64,000 nucleotides of DNA, taken from Lachnospiraceae bacterium (GTDB lineage: Bacteria; Bacillota; Clostridia; Lachnospirales; Lachnospiraceae). Below are positions 9,633-18,809 of the stretch, piece after piece. The stretch spans positions 37,854 to 101,853 of the forward strand of contig CAJTEW010000014.1 of assembly GCA_910575605.1 (NCBI GenBank), written 5' to 3'. The position numbers and the translations under genes are program-made. Below the pieces are notes generated by a model. That model had not been told where the DNA came from and made no database searches. It worked only from the letters and a program-made list of their open reading frames with translations. Position 1 is the stretch's first letter, and each line of letters opens with the position of its first letter.

Positions 9633-10181
9633 TTAATGATATACAATTGCCTCCGCTATCTCCTGTGCCTTCTCGTCACCCATAAGAACTGCTATCAGAT
9701 TCAGCGCAAATTCAATAGCTGCCCCTACGCCCTGGCCGGTTATAATATTTCCGTCTGACATTACAGGCGCTCCTGTAAGAACTGCACCTGAAATCTGTTT
9801 TTCCATAGAAGGATAGCAGGTCGCCCTCTTTCCCTTAAGGAGCCCCAGGCTGCCAAGAAGGGTCGGAGCTGCACAGATAGCTGCAATATATTTATCCTTT
9901 TCTGCAAAATCTCTGATTACCTTTCTTACCCCTGAATGATCCCCGAGATTTGTTGTGCCAGGAAGCCCTCCCGGAAGGACAAGCATATCAAAGTCCTCAA
10001 AGTCCACCTCTGAAAACAAATCTTCTGTCTGTACTGCTATGCCGTGTGAACCGCGGACCATATATTCATCGGCAACAGCTGCTGTATCTACATATATTCT
10101 TGCCCGCCTTAACAGATCCACCACAGTTAAGGCTTCAATCTCTTCAAACCCTTCTGCCAACAATACACATACTTTTTTCAT
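9633..10181 (-). CDS. DJ-1/PfpI family protein (YajL/ThiJ type)
   Basis: A 182-residue single-domain protein of the DJ-1 branch of the class I glutamine-amidotransferase-like fold. The conserved glutamate sits in LAEGFEEIEAL near residue 15 and the reactive nucleophile-elbow cysteine in AAICAAPTLLG near residue 103. Family members act as chaperones, deglycases or glyoxalases in oxidative or carbonyl stress; the exact activity is disputed even for well-studied members. AGGAGG stands before the ATG. The lipoprotein gene follows at 26 bases. Confidence 0.88.
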   Translation of the reverse strand: MKKVCVLLAEGFEEIEALTVVDLLRRARIYVDTAAVADEYMVRGSHGIAVQTEDLFSEVDFEDFDMLVLPGGLPGTTNLGDHSGVRKVIRDFAEKDKYIAAICAAPTLLGSLGLLKGKRATCYPSMEKQISGAVLTGAPVMSDGNIITGQGVGAAIEFALNLIAVLMGDEKAQEIAEAIVYH

Positions 10182-10200
10182 TTTCCCTAAATCCTCCTAA

Positions 10201-10244
10201 CCTAAAATCGTTACTGTTCACTTTGTTCACAGTAACCTAAAATC
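10201..10244. repeat. Hairpin flanked by 9-bp direct repeats
   Basis: The 8-base arms GTTACTGT (10210-10217) and ACAGTAAC (10229-10236) form a hairpin. The 9-base word CCTAAAATC stands on both sides, at 10201-10209 and 10236-10244. Nearly the same hairpin recurs at 45350-45374, so this looks like a small dispersed repeat. It lies in the divergent promoter region between the DJ-1 and CYTH genes. Confidence 0.6.
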
Positions 10245-10270
10245 TGCTCATACTTTTAATATTAACATTG

Positions 10271-10299
10271 TTTACTTTTTGTGTAAACTAAATTATACT
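10271..10299 (+). promoter_or_regulatory. Probable promoter of the CYTH gene with an overlapping inverted repeat
   Basis: TTTACT (10271-10276) and TATACT (10294-10299) are 17 bases apart and lie about 45 bases before the CYTH start. The inverted repeat GTTTAC/GTAAAC (10270-10275 and 10283-10288) overlaps the -35 element and could be an operator. Confidence 0.5.
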
Positions 10300-10342
10300 A
10301 AATCATAACCATAAATTTCTCGTAAAGGAGGCCTTTTTTACC

Positions 10343-10789
10343 ATGGAAATAGAACGTAAATTTCTTGTCAGCTCCCTTCCAGACAACCTTACTGCTTTCC
10401 CGTGCCGGACAATTGAACAGGGATATCTTTGTACTGACCCGGTTATCCGTATACGCCGTGACAATGAAAAATATGAGCTCACCTACAAATCAAAAGGGTT
10501 TATGTCAAGACAGGAATATAACCTCCCCTTAAACGAAGAGGCATATCAGCACCTCATTTCCAAAACCGACGGACGGCTGATTAAAAAAAGACGCTATATG
10601 ATTCCATTAGAGAATTCTCTCACCATTGAATTAGATATTTTCGATGCCAGCCTTTCTCCCCTTGTCCTCGCAGAAGTAGAGTTCCCGGACGAAGAAAGTG
10701 CCCTCTCCTTCACTCCGCCTGAATGGTTCGGAGAGGATGTTACATATTCTCCTAAATATCATAACAGCACCTTGAGTCAGGAAAAATAG
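10343..10789 (+). CDS. CYTH domain protein (triphosphate tunnel metalloenzyme)
   Basis: A 148-residue protein starting MEIERKFLV, the ExExK signature of the CYTH fold, an eight-stranded tunnel that binds triphosphates with divalent metal. Charged tunnel residues recur along the sequence (RIRR, KYELTYKSKG, KKRRYMIPL, ELDIFD, AEVEF). Bacterial members of this size are often inorganic tripolyphosphatases; some larger relatives are class IV adenylate cyclases. The substrate cannot be chosen here. An AAAGGAGG site precedes the ATG. An XRE regulator follows in the same direction. Confidence 0.88.
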   Translation: MEIERKFLVSSLPDNLTAFPCRTIEQGYLCTDPVIRIRRDNEKYELTYKSKGFMSRQEYNLPLNEEAYQHLISKTDGRLIKKRRYMIPLENSLTIELDIFDASLSPLVLAEVEFPDEESALSFTPPEWFGEDVTYSPKYHNSTLSQEK

Positions 10790-10901
10790 CAACAATATGT
10801 TGCATTTTTCATTTTTGCTACGTTTTGACGCATACCAACCTTTTTATTGGGTAAATTGTTATACTAACACTGATAAGGAATCCACCTTGGAGGTTACTGG
10901 C

Positions 10902-11321
10902 ATGCCCAATAGACAGCTGGCCGAGAATCTTCGTTATTTAAGGAAGAAGAACGGCCTTAATCAGGATGACATGAACACCATATTAAATATATCCAGACAG
11001 GCATACTCAAATTACGAAAATTGTAAACGTACACCTGATCTGGATACTTTAGTGCGCCTTTCACGGCATTTTAAAATCTCTCTTGACGACCTGCTGCTTC
11101 GTAATCTCCGCACCCTTGATTCCTCCTTTAACTCCTTTGATTCCTATGAGGGAATCCGGGAAGCCTCTGTTTCCTATCCGGTCTATGCAGAATGCCAGGA
11201 AGATAATACTTCTGTCTATCTCACTCTGGAGGAAATGAACTTCATCATGGGACTCCGCTTTTTGCCTGATGATAAAAAACAGATTGTCAAAGGATTCGTA
11301 AATTACTCAAAACCAGAATAA
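10902..11321 (+). CDS. XRE-family helix-turn-helix regulator
   Basis: A 139-residue protein with an N-terminal Cro/C1 helix-turn-helix at about residues 5-60 (LAENLRYLRKKNGLNQDDMN...ISRQAYSNYENC), followed by an uncharacterised acidic C-terminal part. The frame is open to 10797, but the ATG at 10902 has a GGAGG site and begins right at the DNA-binding domain. A TATACT box at 10860-10865 could start a separate transcript, though no good -35 is seen at 17 bases. The target is unknown. Its stop codon lies inside a hairpin shared with lysC. Confidence 0.82.
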   Translation: MPNRQLAENLRYLRKKNGLNQDDMNTILNISRQAYSNYENCKRTPDLDTLVRLSRHFKISLDDLLLRNLRTLDSSFNSFDSYEGIREASVSYPVYAECQEDNTSVYLTLEEMNFIMGLRFLPDDKKQIVKGFVNYSKPE

Positions 11322-11339
11322 ATCTTTTCTTTATTCTGG
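11313..11339. terminator. Hairpin shared by convergent XRE gene and lysC, covering both stop codons
   Basis: Ten-base arms 11313-11322 and 11330-11339 are perfectly complementary with a 7-base pyrimidine-rich loop. The XRE stop ends at 11321 and lysC ends at 11331, so the hairpin is built from the last codons of both genes. T-rich stretches are modest, so termination is inferred from placement. Confidence 0.5.
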
Positions 11340-12539
11340 AATTGCAAACCCGTCGTGGACCGCATTCATTGCCTTATCAATATCCTTTTCTGCCACAAGT
11401 ACAGTAATCCTGATCTCTGATGTAGAAATCATATTAATATTAATACGGGAATTAAATAATGTCTCAAACATCTTCGCCGCCACTCCCGGATTACTCATCA
11501 TCCCAGCGCCCACCACTGACAGCTTTGCCACATCTTCATTATGTGTAATCTGCTGTATCGTAAGCCTCTCCTTATTGTTCTCCAGAATTTTAAGCGCCTC
11601 GTCTAAATCATCAGATGCCACTGTAAAGGAAATATCCTTTGTTCCTTCTCTTCCCACAGACTGCAGAATAATATCTACATTAATATTATTTTTTGCCAGA
11701 GTGTCAAAAATACGAAATGCCGTTCCCGGCCTGTCCTCTACTCCTATTACAGAAATCCTGGCTGTATTCTTATCGGCTGCAACGCCTGTCACTAACATTT
11801 TTTCCATATTGGATGCCTCCTTGACTACTGTCCCTTCCGAATCATTCAGGCTGGAACGCACTACCAGCTCTACATTATATTTTTTCGCCATCTCTACCGA
11901 GCGGTTATGAAGCACCCTGGCACCAAGGCTTGCAAGCTCCAGCATTTCATCATAGGTGATAACTTCAAGCTTTCTGGCATTTTTCACCACACGGGGATCC
12001 GCTGTATAGACCCCGTCTACATCTGTATAAATCTCACATTTATCTGCATGAAGTACTGCCGCCAGGGCTACTGCCGTTGTATCAGAGCCGCCTCTTCCAA
12101 GGGTTGTAATATCTTCATATTTATTTACCCCCTGGAATCCTGTTACAATTACAATCTTTCTGGAATCCAGCTCATGCAGAATCCGCTTTGTATCTACCCG
12201 TTTGAATCTGGCATTACCGTGCCGGGAGGTAGAGTGCATCATGACCTGAAACGCATTCAAAGACACTGCAGGTACATCGAGGGACTGCATTGCCATTGCC
12301 ATAAGAGCCACAGACACCTGCTCCCCTGTTGTAAGAAGCATATCCATCTCCCGCTTTTTCGCATTGGGATTAATATCCTCTGCCATAGCTATCAGCTCAT
12401 CTGTCGTGTCTCCCATGGCAGAAAGCACAACCACAACATCATATCCTGCCTTATAATCTTCAATACAGCGTCTTGCCACATTAAAAATTCTTTCTTTATT
12501 CGCGACGGAGCTTCCGCCGAACTTCTTTACAATTAGCAT
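11331..12539 (-). CDS. lysC: Aspartate kinase
   Basis: Phosphorylates aspartate to begin lysine, threonine and methionine synthesis. The 402-residue protein has the amino-acid kinase N-terminus KFGGSSV, the GRGGSDTTAVALA motif near residue 154, and two ACT domains (about 265-335 and 345-402) that normally give feedback control by lysine and/or threonine. The start overlaps the preceding gene by 7 bases. It is the last gene of the prfB-hom-apgM-lysC run. Confidence 0.95.
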   Translation of the reverse strand: MLIVKKFGGSSVANKERIFNVARRCIEDYKAGYDVVVVLSAMGDTTDELIAMAEDINPNAKKREMDMLLTTGEQVSVALMAMAMQSLDVPAVSLNAFQVMMHSTSRHGNARFKRVDTKRILHELDSRKIVIVTGFQGVNKYEDITTLGRGGSDTTAVALAAVLHADKCEIYTDVDGVYTADPRVVKNARKLEVITYDEMLELASLGARVLHNRSVEMAKKYNVELVVRSSLNDSEGTVVKEASNMEKMLVTGVAADKNTARISVIGVEDRPGTAFRIFDTLAKNNINVDIILQSVGREGTKDISFTVASDDLDEALKILENNKERLTIQQITHNEDVAKLSVVGAGMMSNPGVAAKMFETLFNSRININMISTSEIRITVLVAEKDIDKAMNAVHDGFAIPE

Positions 12540-13744
12540 ATTTCCTCCTGTAGTAAATGTCCGAGAAGCTTAAAGCCATCCGTCCAGTTATTTCCTGTCT
12601 GCGCCGCACTTTTCTCATTATAATGAATACATCCTTCTTTATGACAGGTACTATCATAAAGAAGATACGGAACTGGTTCATTTGTATGCGTGCGAACCTC
12701 TATGGGAGTGGGATGGTCTGGAAGCAGCAGCAGTCTGTAATCTATATCCGCCTTATTAAGGCCGTCTATGAGAACCTTAAGCACCCTTTCATCTACATTT
12801 TCAATCGCCCTGACCTTATCCCTTATGCTGCCCTGATGCCCCATCTCGTCCGGTGCTTCCACATGAATATATGCAAAATCACAGCCGCCTTTTGTAATAG
12901 CGTCCACAGCTGCCTGGGCCTTTCCCTCATAATTCGTGTGAAGACCGCCATTGGCCCCTTCCACAATAATCCTGTCCATTCCTGCTCCTACTGCAATTCC
13001 CTTTAACAAATCAACGGCTGAAATCATTACCCCCTTCCTGCCTGTTCTCTCTTCAAAAGATGTAAGAGCCGGCTTCTTTCCTGCCCCCCAGAACCATGCC
13101 GAGTTTGCAGGCTTAAGCCCCTTTTCCTTACGTTTTATGTTAAGAGGATGGTTTTCCAGAATATCATAGCTTTTTCTCATCATCTCAAGAAGAACTTCAT
13201 CATTTGGAAGATAGCTGCCAATCCGCTTCGTCAATATATCATGAGGAGGTGTAAGCTCTATCACTTTTCCTTCCTTTTCTATCAGAAGGTGGCGGTAGCT
13301 GGTTCCCACATGGAACTCATATCCCTCTCTCCCAATCCCTTCCTTCAGAGCCTCTATAAGCACGGCTGCTTCCTCTGTACTGATTTCATCTGAACTGTGG
13401 TCAAGGATACATCGCTCCTCATAAGGACAGTCTTCTTCACTTAAGGTCACAAGATTACACCTGAAGGAAACATCCTTTTCCTCCATGTCAACTCCAATAC
13501 TAAGTGCCTCAAGAGGCGAACGCCCTGTATAGTAGAGCTTTGGATCATAGCCCATCACTGCCAGATTCGCTGTATCGCTTCCCGGAGCCATGCCTTCGGG
13601 TACCATGGAAGCCATTCCAAGCTCTGAAATATTGGAAAGCATATCCATATTAGGAGTATGGGCTGCTTCTAATGTGGTCCTTCCGCCAAGCTCCTTAAGC
13701 GGTCTTCCTGCCATTCCGTCACTTAGCACTACTACATATTTCAT
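12533..13744 (-). CDS. Phosphoglycerate-mutase-like metalloenzyme, probable homoserine kinase
   Basis: A 403-residue member of the alkaline-phosphatase superfamily closest to archaeal-type cofactor-independent phosphoglycerate mutase (ApgM). Visible motifs are the metal-binding LSDGMAGRP at the N-terminus, the GSDTANLAVMGYDP segment near residue 56 containing the likely phospho-serine, and HVEAPDEMGHQG near residue 296. The gene lies between homoserine dehydrogenase and aspartate kinase, overlaps the latter by 7 bases, and no GHMP-type thrB is present in the window. This is the arrangement for which the TIGR02535 group was named proposed homoserine kinase. I therefore infer homoserine phosphorylation; a glycolytic mutase role is the alternative. 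Confidence 0.8.
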   Translation of the reverse strand: MKYVVVLSDGMAGRPLKELGGRTTLEAAHTPNMDMLSNISELGMASMVPEGMAPGSDTANLAVMGYDPKLYYTGRSPLEALSIGVDMEEKDVSFRCNLVTLSEEDCPYEERCILDHSSDEISTEEAAVLIEALKEGIGREGYEFHVGTSYRHLLIEKEGKVIELTPPHDILTKRIGSYLPNDEVLLEMMRKSYDILENHPLNIKRKEKGLKPANSAWFWGAGKKPALTSFEERTGRKGVMISAVDLLKGIAVGAGMDRIIVEGANGGLHTNYEGKAQAAVDAITKGGCDFAYIHVEAPDEMGHQGSIRDKVRAIENVDERVLKVLIDGLNKADIDYRLLLLPDHPTPIEVRTHTNEPVPYLLYDSTCHKEGCIHYNEKSAAQTGNNWTDGFKLLGHLLQEEIC

Positions 13745-13757
13745 CTGTTTTTATCTC

Positions 13758-14987
13758 CTATTCCTTTTGGTCCTCTATACGTATCATGTGCAGGATCTGT
13801 TCCTTATAGGCCTTTGCCCGTGTGTCATAATCCCCTTCCATCATAACCGGAGTTACAAAACCAAATTCTCCTTCAAGACCTTCCGCCCGGATAGGCTTTA
13901 TCTCACCAAAAGAGTATTTCAAATCTGCCAGCATCTCTTCTGCATTACCCTTCATTCGGATAAAGAAACGTCTCTTTGCATCAGACTTATCCTCTAGCTT
14001 TAGCTTATCCTGCTTCCACATGGTCATAATATTCCGGTTCAGATGCTTTGCTGCATCTACCACGTCTGCTACAACTGCACTTGCCGTGGGAAGCTTTCCT
14101 GCGCCGCTTCCATAGAACATAGCGTCTCCGAGTACATTGCCATGAACAAAAATAGAATTAAAGACCCCGTTTACATTATAAAGAGGGTGTTCTGGATAGA
14201 GCATGCACGGAGCTACAATTGCATGAAGGTGATTACCGTGGCGTTTACTGGAGGCAAGAAGCTTAATAGTTGTTCCCATAGCCTTTGCATATTTCATATC
14301 TTGGGCCGTAATCTTCGTAATACCTTCACAGTAAATATCCTCAAAATCTACCTGCTGTCCGGAAATCAGGGAAGAAAGAATGGCTATTTTCCTGCAGGCA
14401 TCATATCCTTCCACATCTGCCTCAGGATTGCGCTCTGCATAGCCGTTTGCCTGTGCCTCTTTAAGTACTGTATCGTAATCAGCCCCTTCATAAAACATCT
14501 TCGTCAGCATGTAATTCGTGGTGCCGTTCAGAATACCCGTAATCTCCTCGATCTCATCCGCTGTAAGAGATGAGTTAAGGGGACGGATAATCGGAATGCC
14601 CCCGCCCACACTTGCCTCAAATAGGAAATTAATGTTGTTCTCCTCTGCTATAGAGAGAAGCTCTGCACCATGCTTTGCTACCAGAGCCTTATTAGATGTC
14701 GCAACACTCTTTCCTGCCTGAAGGCTTCTTTTTACAAAGGTATAGGCCGGCTCAATCCCGCCCATAACCTCAACGACTATCTTAATATCCTCGTCCTGAA
14801 TAATTGTCTCAAAATCATGAACAATCTTCTCCTGTATCGGATCCTCTGGAAAGTCCCGAAGATCCAGAACATATTTTACATTCAGCTCCTCGCCGATTCT
14901 CTGATTGATTCTTGCCCCGTTTGTATTTATAACCTCTACAACACCTGATCCTACTGTTCCATAACCCATCACTGCTATATTTATCAC
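13758..14987 (-). CDS. hom: Homoserine dehydrogenase
   Basis: Reduces aspartate semialdehyde to homoserine with NAD(P)H. The product has a Rossmann motif MGYGTVGSG at the N-terminus, the catalytic-domain segment GGGIPIIRPL followed by GILNGTTNYML, and a short ACT-like regulatory tail. The reading frame also offers a TTG at 14993, but the GGGAGG site is only about one base from it; the GTG at 14987 has that site seven bases away and gives a normal MINIAVMGYG start (409 residues). The ribosome binding site lies inside the last codons of prfB, suggesting coupled translation. Confidence 0.94.
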   Translation of the reverse strand: MINIAVMGYGTVGSGVVEVINTNGARINQRIGEELNVKYVLDLRDFPEDPIQEKIVHDFETIIQDEDIKIVVEVMGGIEPAYTFVKRSLQAGKSVATSNKALVAKHGAELLSIAEENNINFLFEASVGGGIPIIRPLNSSLTADEIEEITGILNGTTNYMLTKMFYEGADYDTVLKEAQANGYAERNPEADVEGYDACRKIAILSSLISGQQVDFEDIYCEGITKITAQDMKYAKAMGTTIKLLASSKRHGNHLHAIVAPCMLYPEHPLYNVNGVFNSIFVHGNVLGDAMFYGSGAGKLPTASAVVADVVDAAKHLNRNIMTMWKQDKLKLEDKSDAKRRFFIRMKGNAEEMLADLKYSFGEIKPIRAEGLEGEFGFVTPVMMEGDYDTRAKAYKEQILHMIRIEDQKE

Positions 14988-14989
14988 GT

Positions 14990-16109
14990 TCAATCCTCCC
15001 TCTGACCGTTTACGGCCATCTTCAAATATGCATTAATAAATGTATCAATACCCCCATCCATAACTGCTATCACATTGCTGTTCTCTGTATTTGTTCTATG
15101 ATCCTTCACAAGAGTATATGGCTGCATGACGTAGGAACGTATCTGGCTGCCAAAACCAATCTCTTTTACTTCCCCCCGGATATCAGATACCTTTTCCGCC
15201 TGCTCCTGCTCCTTCATAAGCTTAAGCTTTACCTTCAGCATCTGCATTGCCTTTTCCTTATTAAAATGCTGGGAGCGCTCATTCTGGCATTGTACCACAA
15301 TTCCGGTAGGAAGGTGCGTAATACGAATGGCTGAAGAAGTCTTGTTCACATGCTGTCCTCCTGCGCCGCTTGCACGGTAGGTATCAATTTTCAGCTCATC
15401 CTCAGCAATCTCTATATCAATCTCATCCTCAATATCGGGAACAACGTCGCAGGAAGCAAAGGATGTCTGCCTTTTTCCTGCCGCATTAAAAGGAGAAATG
15501 CGCACCAGGCGGTGAACCCCTTTTTCCGATTTAAGATAACCATATGCGTTTTCACCGTTAACCTCAAATGTCACAGCCTTGATTCCGGTAATATCTCCGT
15601 CCAGAAAATCAAGCACCTGAATGGAAAAGCCTTTTCTCTCTGCCCATCTATTATACATACGGTAAAGCATGCCTGCCCAGTCACAGGATTCCGTACCACC
15701 CGCTCCTGCATGAAGCGTTACAATTGCATTACAGGAATCGTACTCCCCTGATAAAAGTGTCCTAATCCGCAGACTCTCAAACTCTGCTTCAAATTCCTCT
15801 ATCTCTGCCCCAATTTCCTCAGCCATGGAAACATCGTTTTCCTCATAGCCAAGCTCAATAAGCAGCCCTATATCTTCATATTTTGTATACAAAGTATGAA
15901 TGGTTTTAATGAGCTCTTCAAGCTGTTTTAATTCTTTCATCACCTTCTGGGACTCCTCGGGATTATCCCAAAAGCCCGGTTCCTCTATCTTATGTGTAAG
16001 CTCCTCTGCCTTCTTCTCTTTGCCAGAGACGTCAAAGTGAATCCCTCATCTCGGCAAGAGGCTCCTCATAAGCATTCATTATACTTTTGAACTGATCAAG
16101 TTCAACCAC
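14990..16109 (-). CDS. prfB: Peptide chain release factor 2, with programmed +1 frameshift
   Basis: Releases peptides at UAA and UGA; the GGQ motif is visible in GAGGQHVNKTSSA. The first reading frame begins at GTG 16109, seven bases after GAGGTG, and runs 25 codons (MVELDQFKSIMNAYEE...) to CTT followed by an in-frame TGA at 16032-16034. Skipping one base there gives GAC and continues to the stop at 14990, for a 372-residue product of normal RF2 length. A purine-rich GAGGGA lies just ahead of CTTTGAC, as in other prfB genes. The ATG at 15943 is internal: residues conserved in RF2, such as EPGFWDNPEE, lie upstream of it. Confidence 0.93.
16031..16037 (-). promoter_or_regulatory. prfB autoregulatory frameshift site CTTTGAC
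   Basis: On the minus strand the sequence reads CTT TGA C at the end of the zero frame. Low RF2 slows termination at this UGA and lets the ribosome slip +1, restoring RF2 synthesis. An internal Shine-Dalgarno-like GAGGGA precedes the CTT by a few bases. Confidence 0.92.
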
Positions 16110-16160
16110 TTCCTGTCACCTCTTTCTTAATCATATATATAGTAAAGCAGGAGGCGGGAA

Positions 16161-18728
16161 TTATCTCCGCCCGCAGCACTGCTTATACTTCTTCCCGCTT
16201 CCGCACGGACACGGGTCATTAGGATATACCTTTTTCTCTGCACGCTTCTTAGGCACACGGACTGCACTTTCATCCTTATTTGTTCCAGTAACCTTTGCAA
16301 CCTGTTCTCTTTCTACCTTCTGCTCAATTCTAATATGGAACAGCGTTCGCACAGTATCTTCTGTAATTCCCTTTGTCATCTCCCCGAACATATCATAGCC
16401 AAGCATCTTATACTCAACCTTGGGATCTCTGTTTCCATATGCCTGAAGTCCAATTCCCTGTCTTAATTGGTCCATATCATCAATATGAGCCATCCATTTA
16501 CCGTCAATGACCTTTAGAAGAATCACCCTCTCAATCTCCCGGAGATGCTCCGGCTCTGGGAACTCCGCCTCTTTGGACTCATAAGCCGCCGATGCACGCT
16601 CCTTCAGCATATGCTTAAGTTCTTTCTGATTCATCTTCTTTATATCATCCTCTGTCACCGGGGCCAGCATCGGAATTACAGCAGATATAGTACGGTTCAA
16701 GCCTGAAAGATCCCAGTCCTCATAATCTGCATCTGAAGAAATCTCTGTGTCCACTACATTTTCTACAAAATCATGAATCATATGGAAAATAGAATCCCTC
16801 ATGTTCTCACCATCCAGAACGCGGCGTCTTTCTTCATATATAATCTCTCTTTGCTCATTCATAACCTGGTCGTATTCAAGCAGGTTCTTTCGAATTCCAA
16901 AATTATTACTCTCTATCTTCTGCTGTGCCTTTTCAATCGCACTGGAAAGCATCTTATGCTCAATCTGTTCTCCCTCTTCGACTCCCAGCGTCTCGAAAAT
17001 ACCCATCAGCCTTTCAGATCCAAACAGCCGCATCAGATCATCCTCAAGGGAAATATAAAATCTGGATTCTCCCGGATCACCCTGACGTCCTGAACGTCCC
17101 CTTAACTGGTTATCAATACGCCTGGACTCGTGACGCTCTGTGCCGATAATCTTAAGCCCTCCTGCTGCCCTGGACTCATCATCCAGCTTGATATCCGTAC
17201 CACGTCCTGCCATATTTGTCGCAATCGTCACGGCATCATGCACACCCGCCTGTGCGACAATCTCTGCTTCCATCTCATGAAACTTGGCATTTAACACATT
17301 ATGCTTAATCCCCCGCTTCTTAAGCATTCCACTTAAAAGTTCGGAGTTCTCAATTGTTATAGTACCTACCAGCACAGGCTGGTGTTTTACATGTGCTGCT
17401 TCAATCTCATCACATACTGCTTTAAACTTCTCCCGCTGTGTCTTATATACAGCATCCTCAAGATCCTGGCGGATAACTGGAACATTAGTAGGAATCTCTA
17501 CAACGTCCATCCCATAGATTTCCCTGAACTCCTTCTCCTCTGTAAGAGCTGTACCTGTCATTCCTGATTTTTTATCAAATTTATTAAACAAGTTCTGGAA
17601 GGTAATTGTTGCAAGAGTCCTGCTTTCCCTCTTTACCTTTACACGCTCCTTTGCCTCAATGGCCTGGTGAAGTCCGTCTGAATAACGGCGTCCCGGCATG
17701 ATACGTCCTGTAAACTCATCAACAATCAGAACCTGGTCCTCTTTCACCACATAGTCCTGATCCTTGAACATGAGATTATGTGCACGAAGGGCAAGAATAA
17801 TATTATGCTGAATCTCAAGATTCTCTGCATCCGCCAGATTTTCGATATGGAAGAACTTCTCAACCTTCTTCACACCGTCCTCGGTAAGATTAATATTCTT
17901 CTCCTTCTCGTTTACAATAAAATCTCCGGTCTCCTCAATCTCCTCCCCCATAATGGCGTTCATCTTACTAAATTCACCGCTCGCCTCGCCCCGCTGAAGC
18001 TGACGGGCCAGGATATCACAAGCCTCATAAAGTTTCGTGGACTTTCCGCTCTGCCCCGATATGATAAGGGGAGTACGAGCCTCATCAATCAGAACAGAAT
18101 CCACCTCGTCAATAATAGCAAACTTAAGTCCCCGCTGCACAAGGCGCTCCTTATAAATAACCATATTATCTCTCAGGTAATCAAATCCCAGCTCATTATT
18201 TGTCACGTATGTGATATCACAATTATAGGCCGTACGCCGCTCGTCACTGTCCATGCTGTTAAGGACTACTCCGACTGTAAGCCCCAAAAATTCATGCACC
18301 TGCCCCATCCACTCGGCGTCACGCTTAGCTAGATAGTCATTGACTGTAACGATATGGACTCCTTCCCCTTTCAGAGCATTTAAATAGGCCGGAAGTGTAG
18401 ACACCAAAGTCTTTCCTTCACCAGTCTTCATCTCCGCAATACGTCCCTGGTGGAGAATAATACCTCCAATCAGCTGTACACGGTAGTGCTTCATGCCAAG
18501 AGTACGGACTGCCGCTTCCCTAACAACCGCAAATGCCTCCGGCAGAATATCATCCAGAGTTTCTCCTTCCTTTAGGCGTTCCTTAAACTCTCTTGTCTTC
18601 CCCTTAAGCTCACTGTCTGAAAGCTCCTGCATAACAGGCTCTAAAGCTTCAATAGCATCTGCTATCGGATAAATACGTTTTAACTCATTTTCACTATGCG
18701 TTCCAAATAATTTCTGTAGTAAACCCAT
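16161..18728 (-). CDS. secA: Preprotein translocase ATPase SecA
   Basis: Motor of the Sec export channel. The 855-residue protein carries the DEAD-like motor with Walker [10 protein letters not shown] near residue 100 and [11 protein letters not shown], the preprotein cross-linking domain, the second motor half ([10 protein letters not shown]), and the C-terminal zinc-binding tail with [13 protein letters not shown]. The frame is open 17 codons further, but the ATG at 18728 begins with the usual [10 protein letters not shown] and has AAGGAG upstream (spacing about 12). Ends 52 bases before prfB. Confidence 0.96.
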   Translation of the reverse strand: MGLLQKLFGTHSENELKRIYPIADAIEALEPVMQELSDSELKGKTREFKERLKEGETLDDILPEAFAVVREAAVRTLGMKHYRVQLIGGIILHQGRIAEMKTGEGKTLVSTLPAYLNALKGEGVHIVTVNDYLAKRDAEWMGQVHEFLGLTVGVVLNSMDSDERRTAYNCDITYVTNNELGFDYLRDNMVIYKERLVQRGLKFAIIDEVDSVLIDEARTPLIISGQSGKSTKLYEACDILARQLQRGEASGEFSKMNAIMGEEIEETGDFIVNEKEKNINLTEDGVKKVEKFFHIENLADAENLEIQHNIILALRAHNLMFKDQDYVVKEDQVLIVDEFTGRIMPGRRYSDGLHQAIEAKERVKVKRESRTLATITFQNLFNKFDKKSGMTGTALTEEKEFREIYGMDVVEIPTNVPVIRQDLEDAVYKTQREKFKAVCDEIEAAHVKHQPVLVGTITIENSELLSGMLKKRGIKHNVLNAKFHEMEAEIVAQAGVHDAVTIATNMAGRGTDIKLDDESRAAGGLKIIGTERHESRRIDNQLRGRSGRQGDPGESRFYISLEDDLMRLFGSERLMGIFETLGVEEGEQIEHKMLSSAIEKAQQKIESNNFGIRKNLLEYDQVMNEQREIIYEERRRVLDGENMRDSIFHMIHDFVENVVDTEISSDADYEDWDLSGLNRTISAVIPMLAPVTEDDIKKMNQKELKHMLKERASAAYESKEAEFPEPEHLREIERVILLKVIDGKWMAHIDDMDQLRQGIGLQAYGNRDPKVEYKMLGYDMFGEMTKGITEDTVRTLFHIRIEQKVEREQVAKVTGTNKDESAVRVPKKRAEKKVYPNDPCPCGSGKKYKQCCGRR

Positions 18729-18809
18729 ATCGATAAAATACTCCTTGTCCGTAAATTTACTCAAATTACATTTTAACACTATATGGAACGCAATTCAACA
18801 TTAACCTAT

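Noticed and set aside
14043..15751. Several plus-strand frames over hom and prfB
   Set aside because: No start signals, no recognisable motifs, and they lie entirely within conserved genes.
16032..16034. In-frame TGA in prfB as selenocysteine or a pseudogene stop
   Set aside because: The CTTTGAC context and intact downstream frame match the known prfB frameshift; no SECIS-like stem is seen.
14988..16160. T-box or amino-acid riboswitch for the hom-lysC operon
   Set aside because: No leader is available: hom starts within the end of prfB, and I see no T-box sequence before prfB.
16140..16162. Terminator between secA and prfB
   Set aside because: A short GGCGG/CCGCC pairing overlaps the secA stop but no T run follows.
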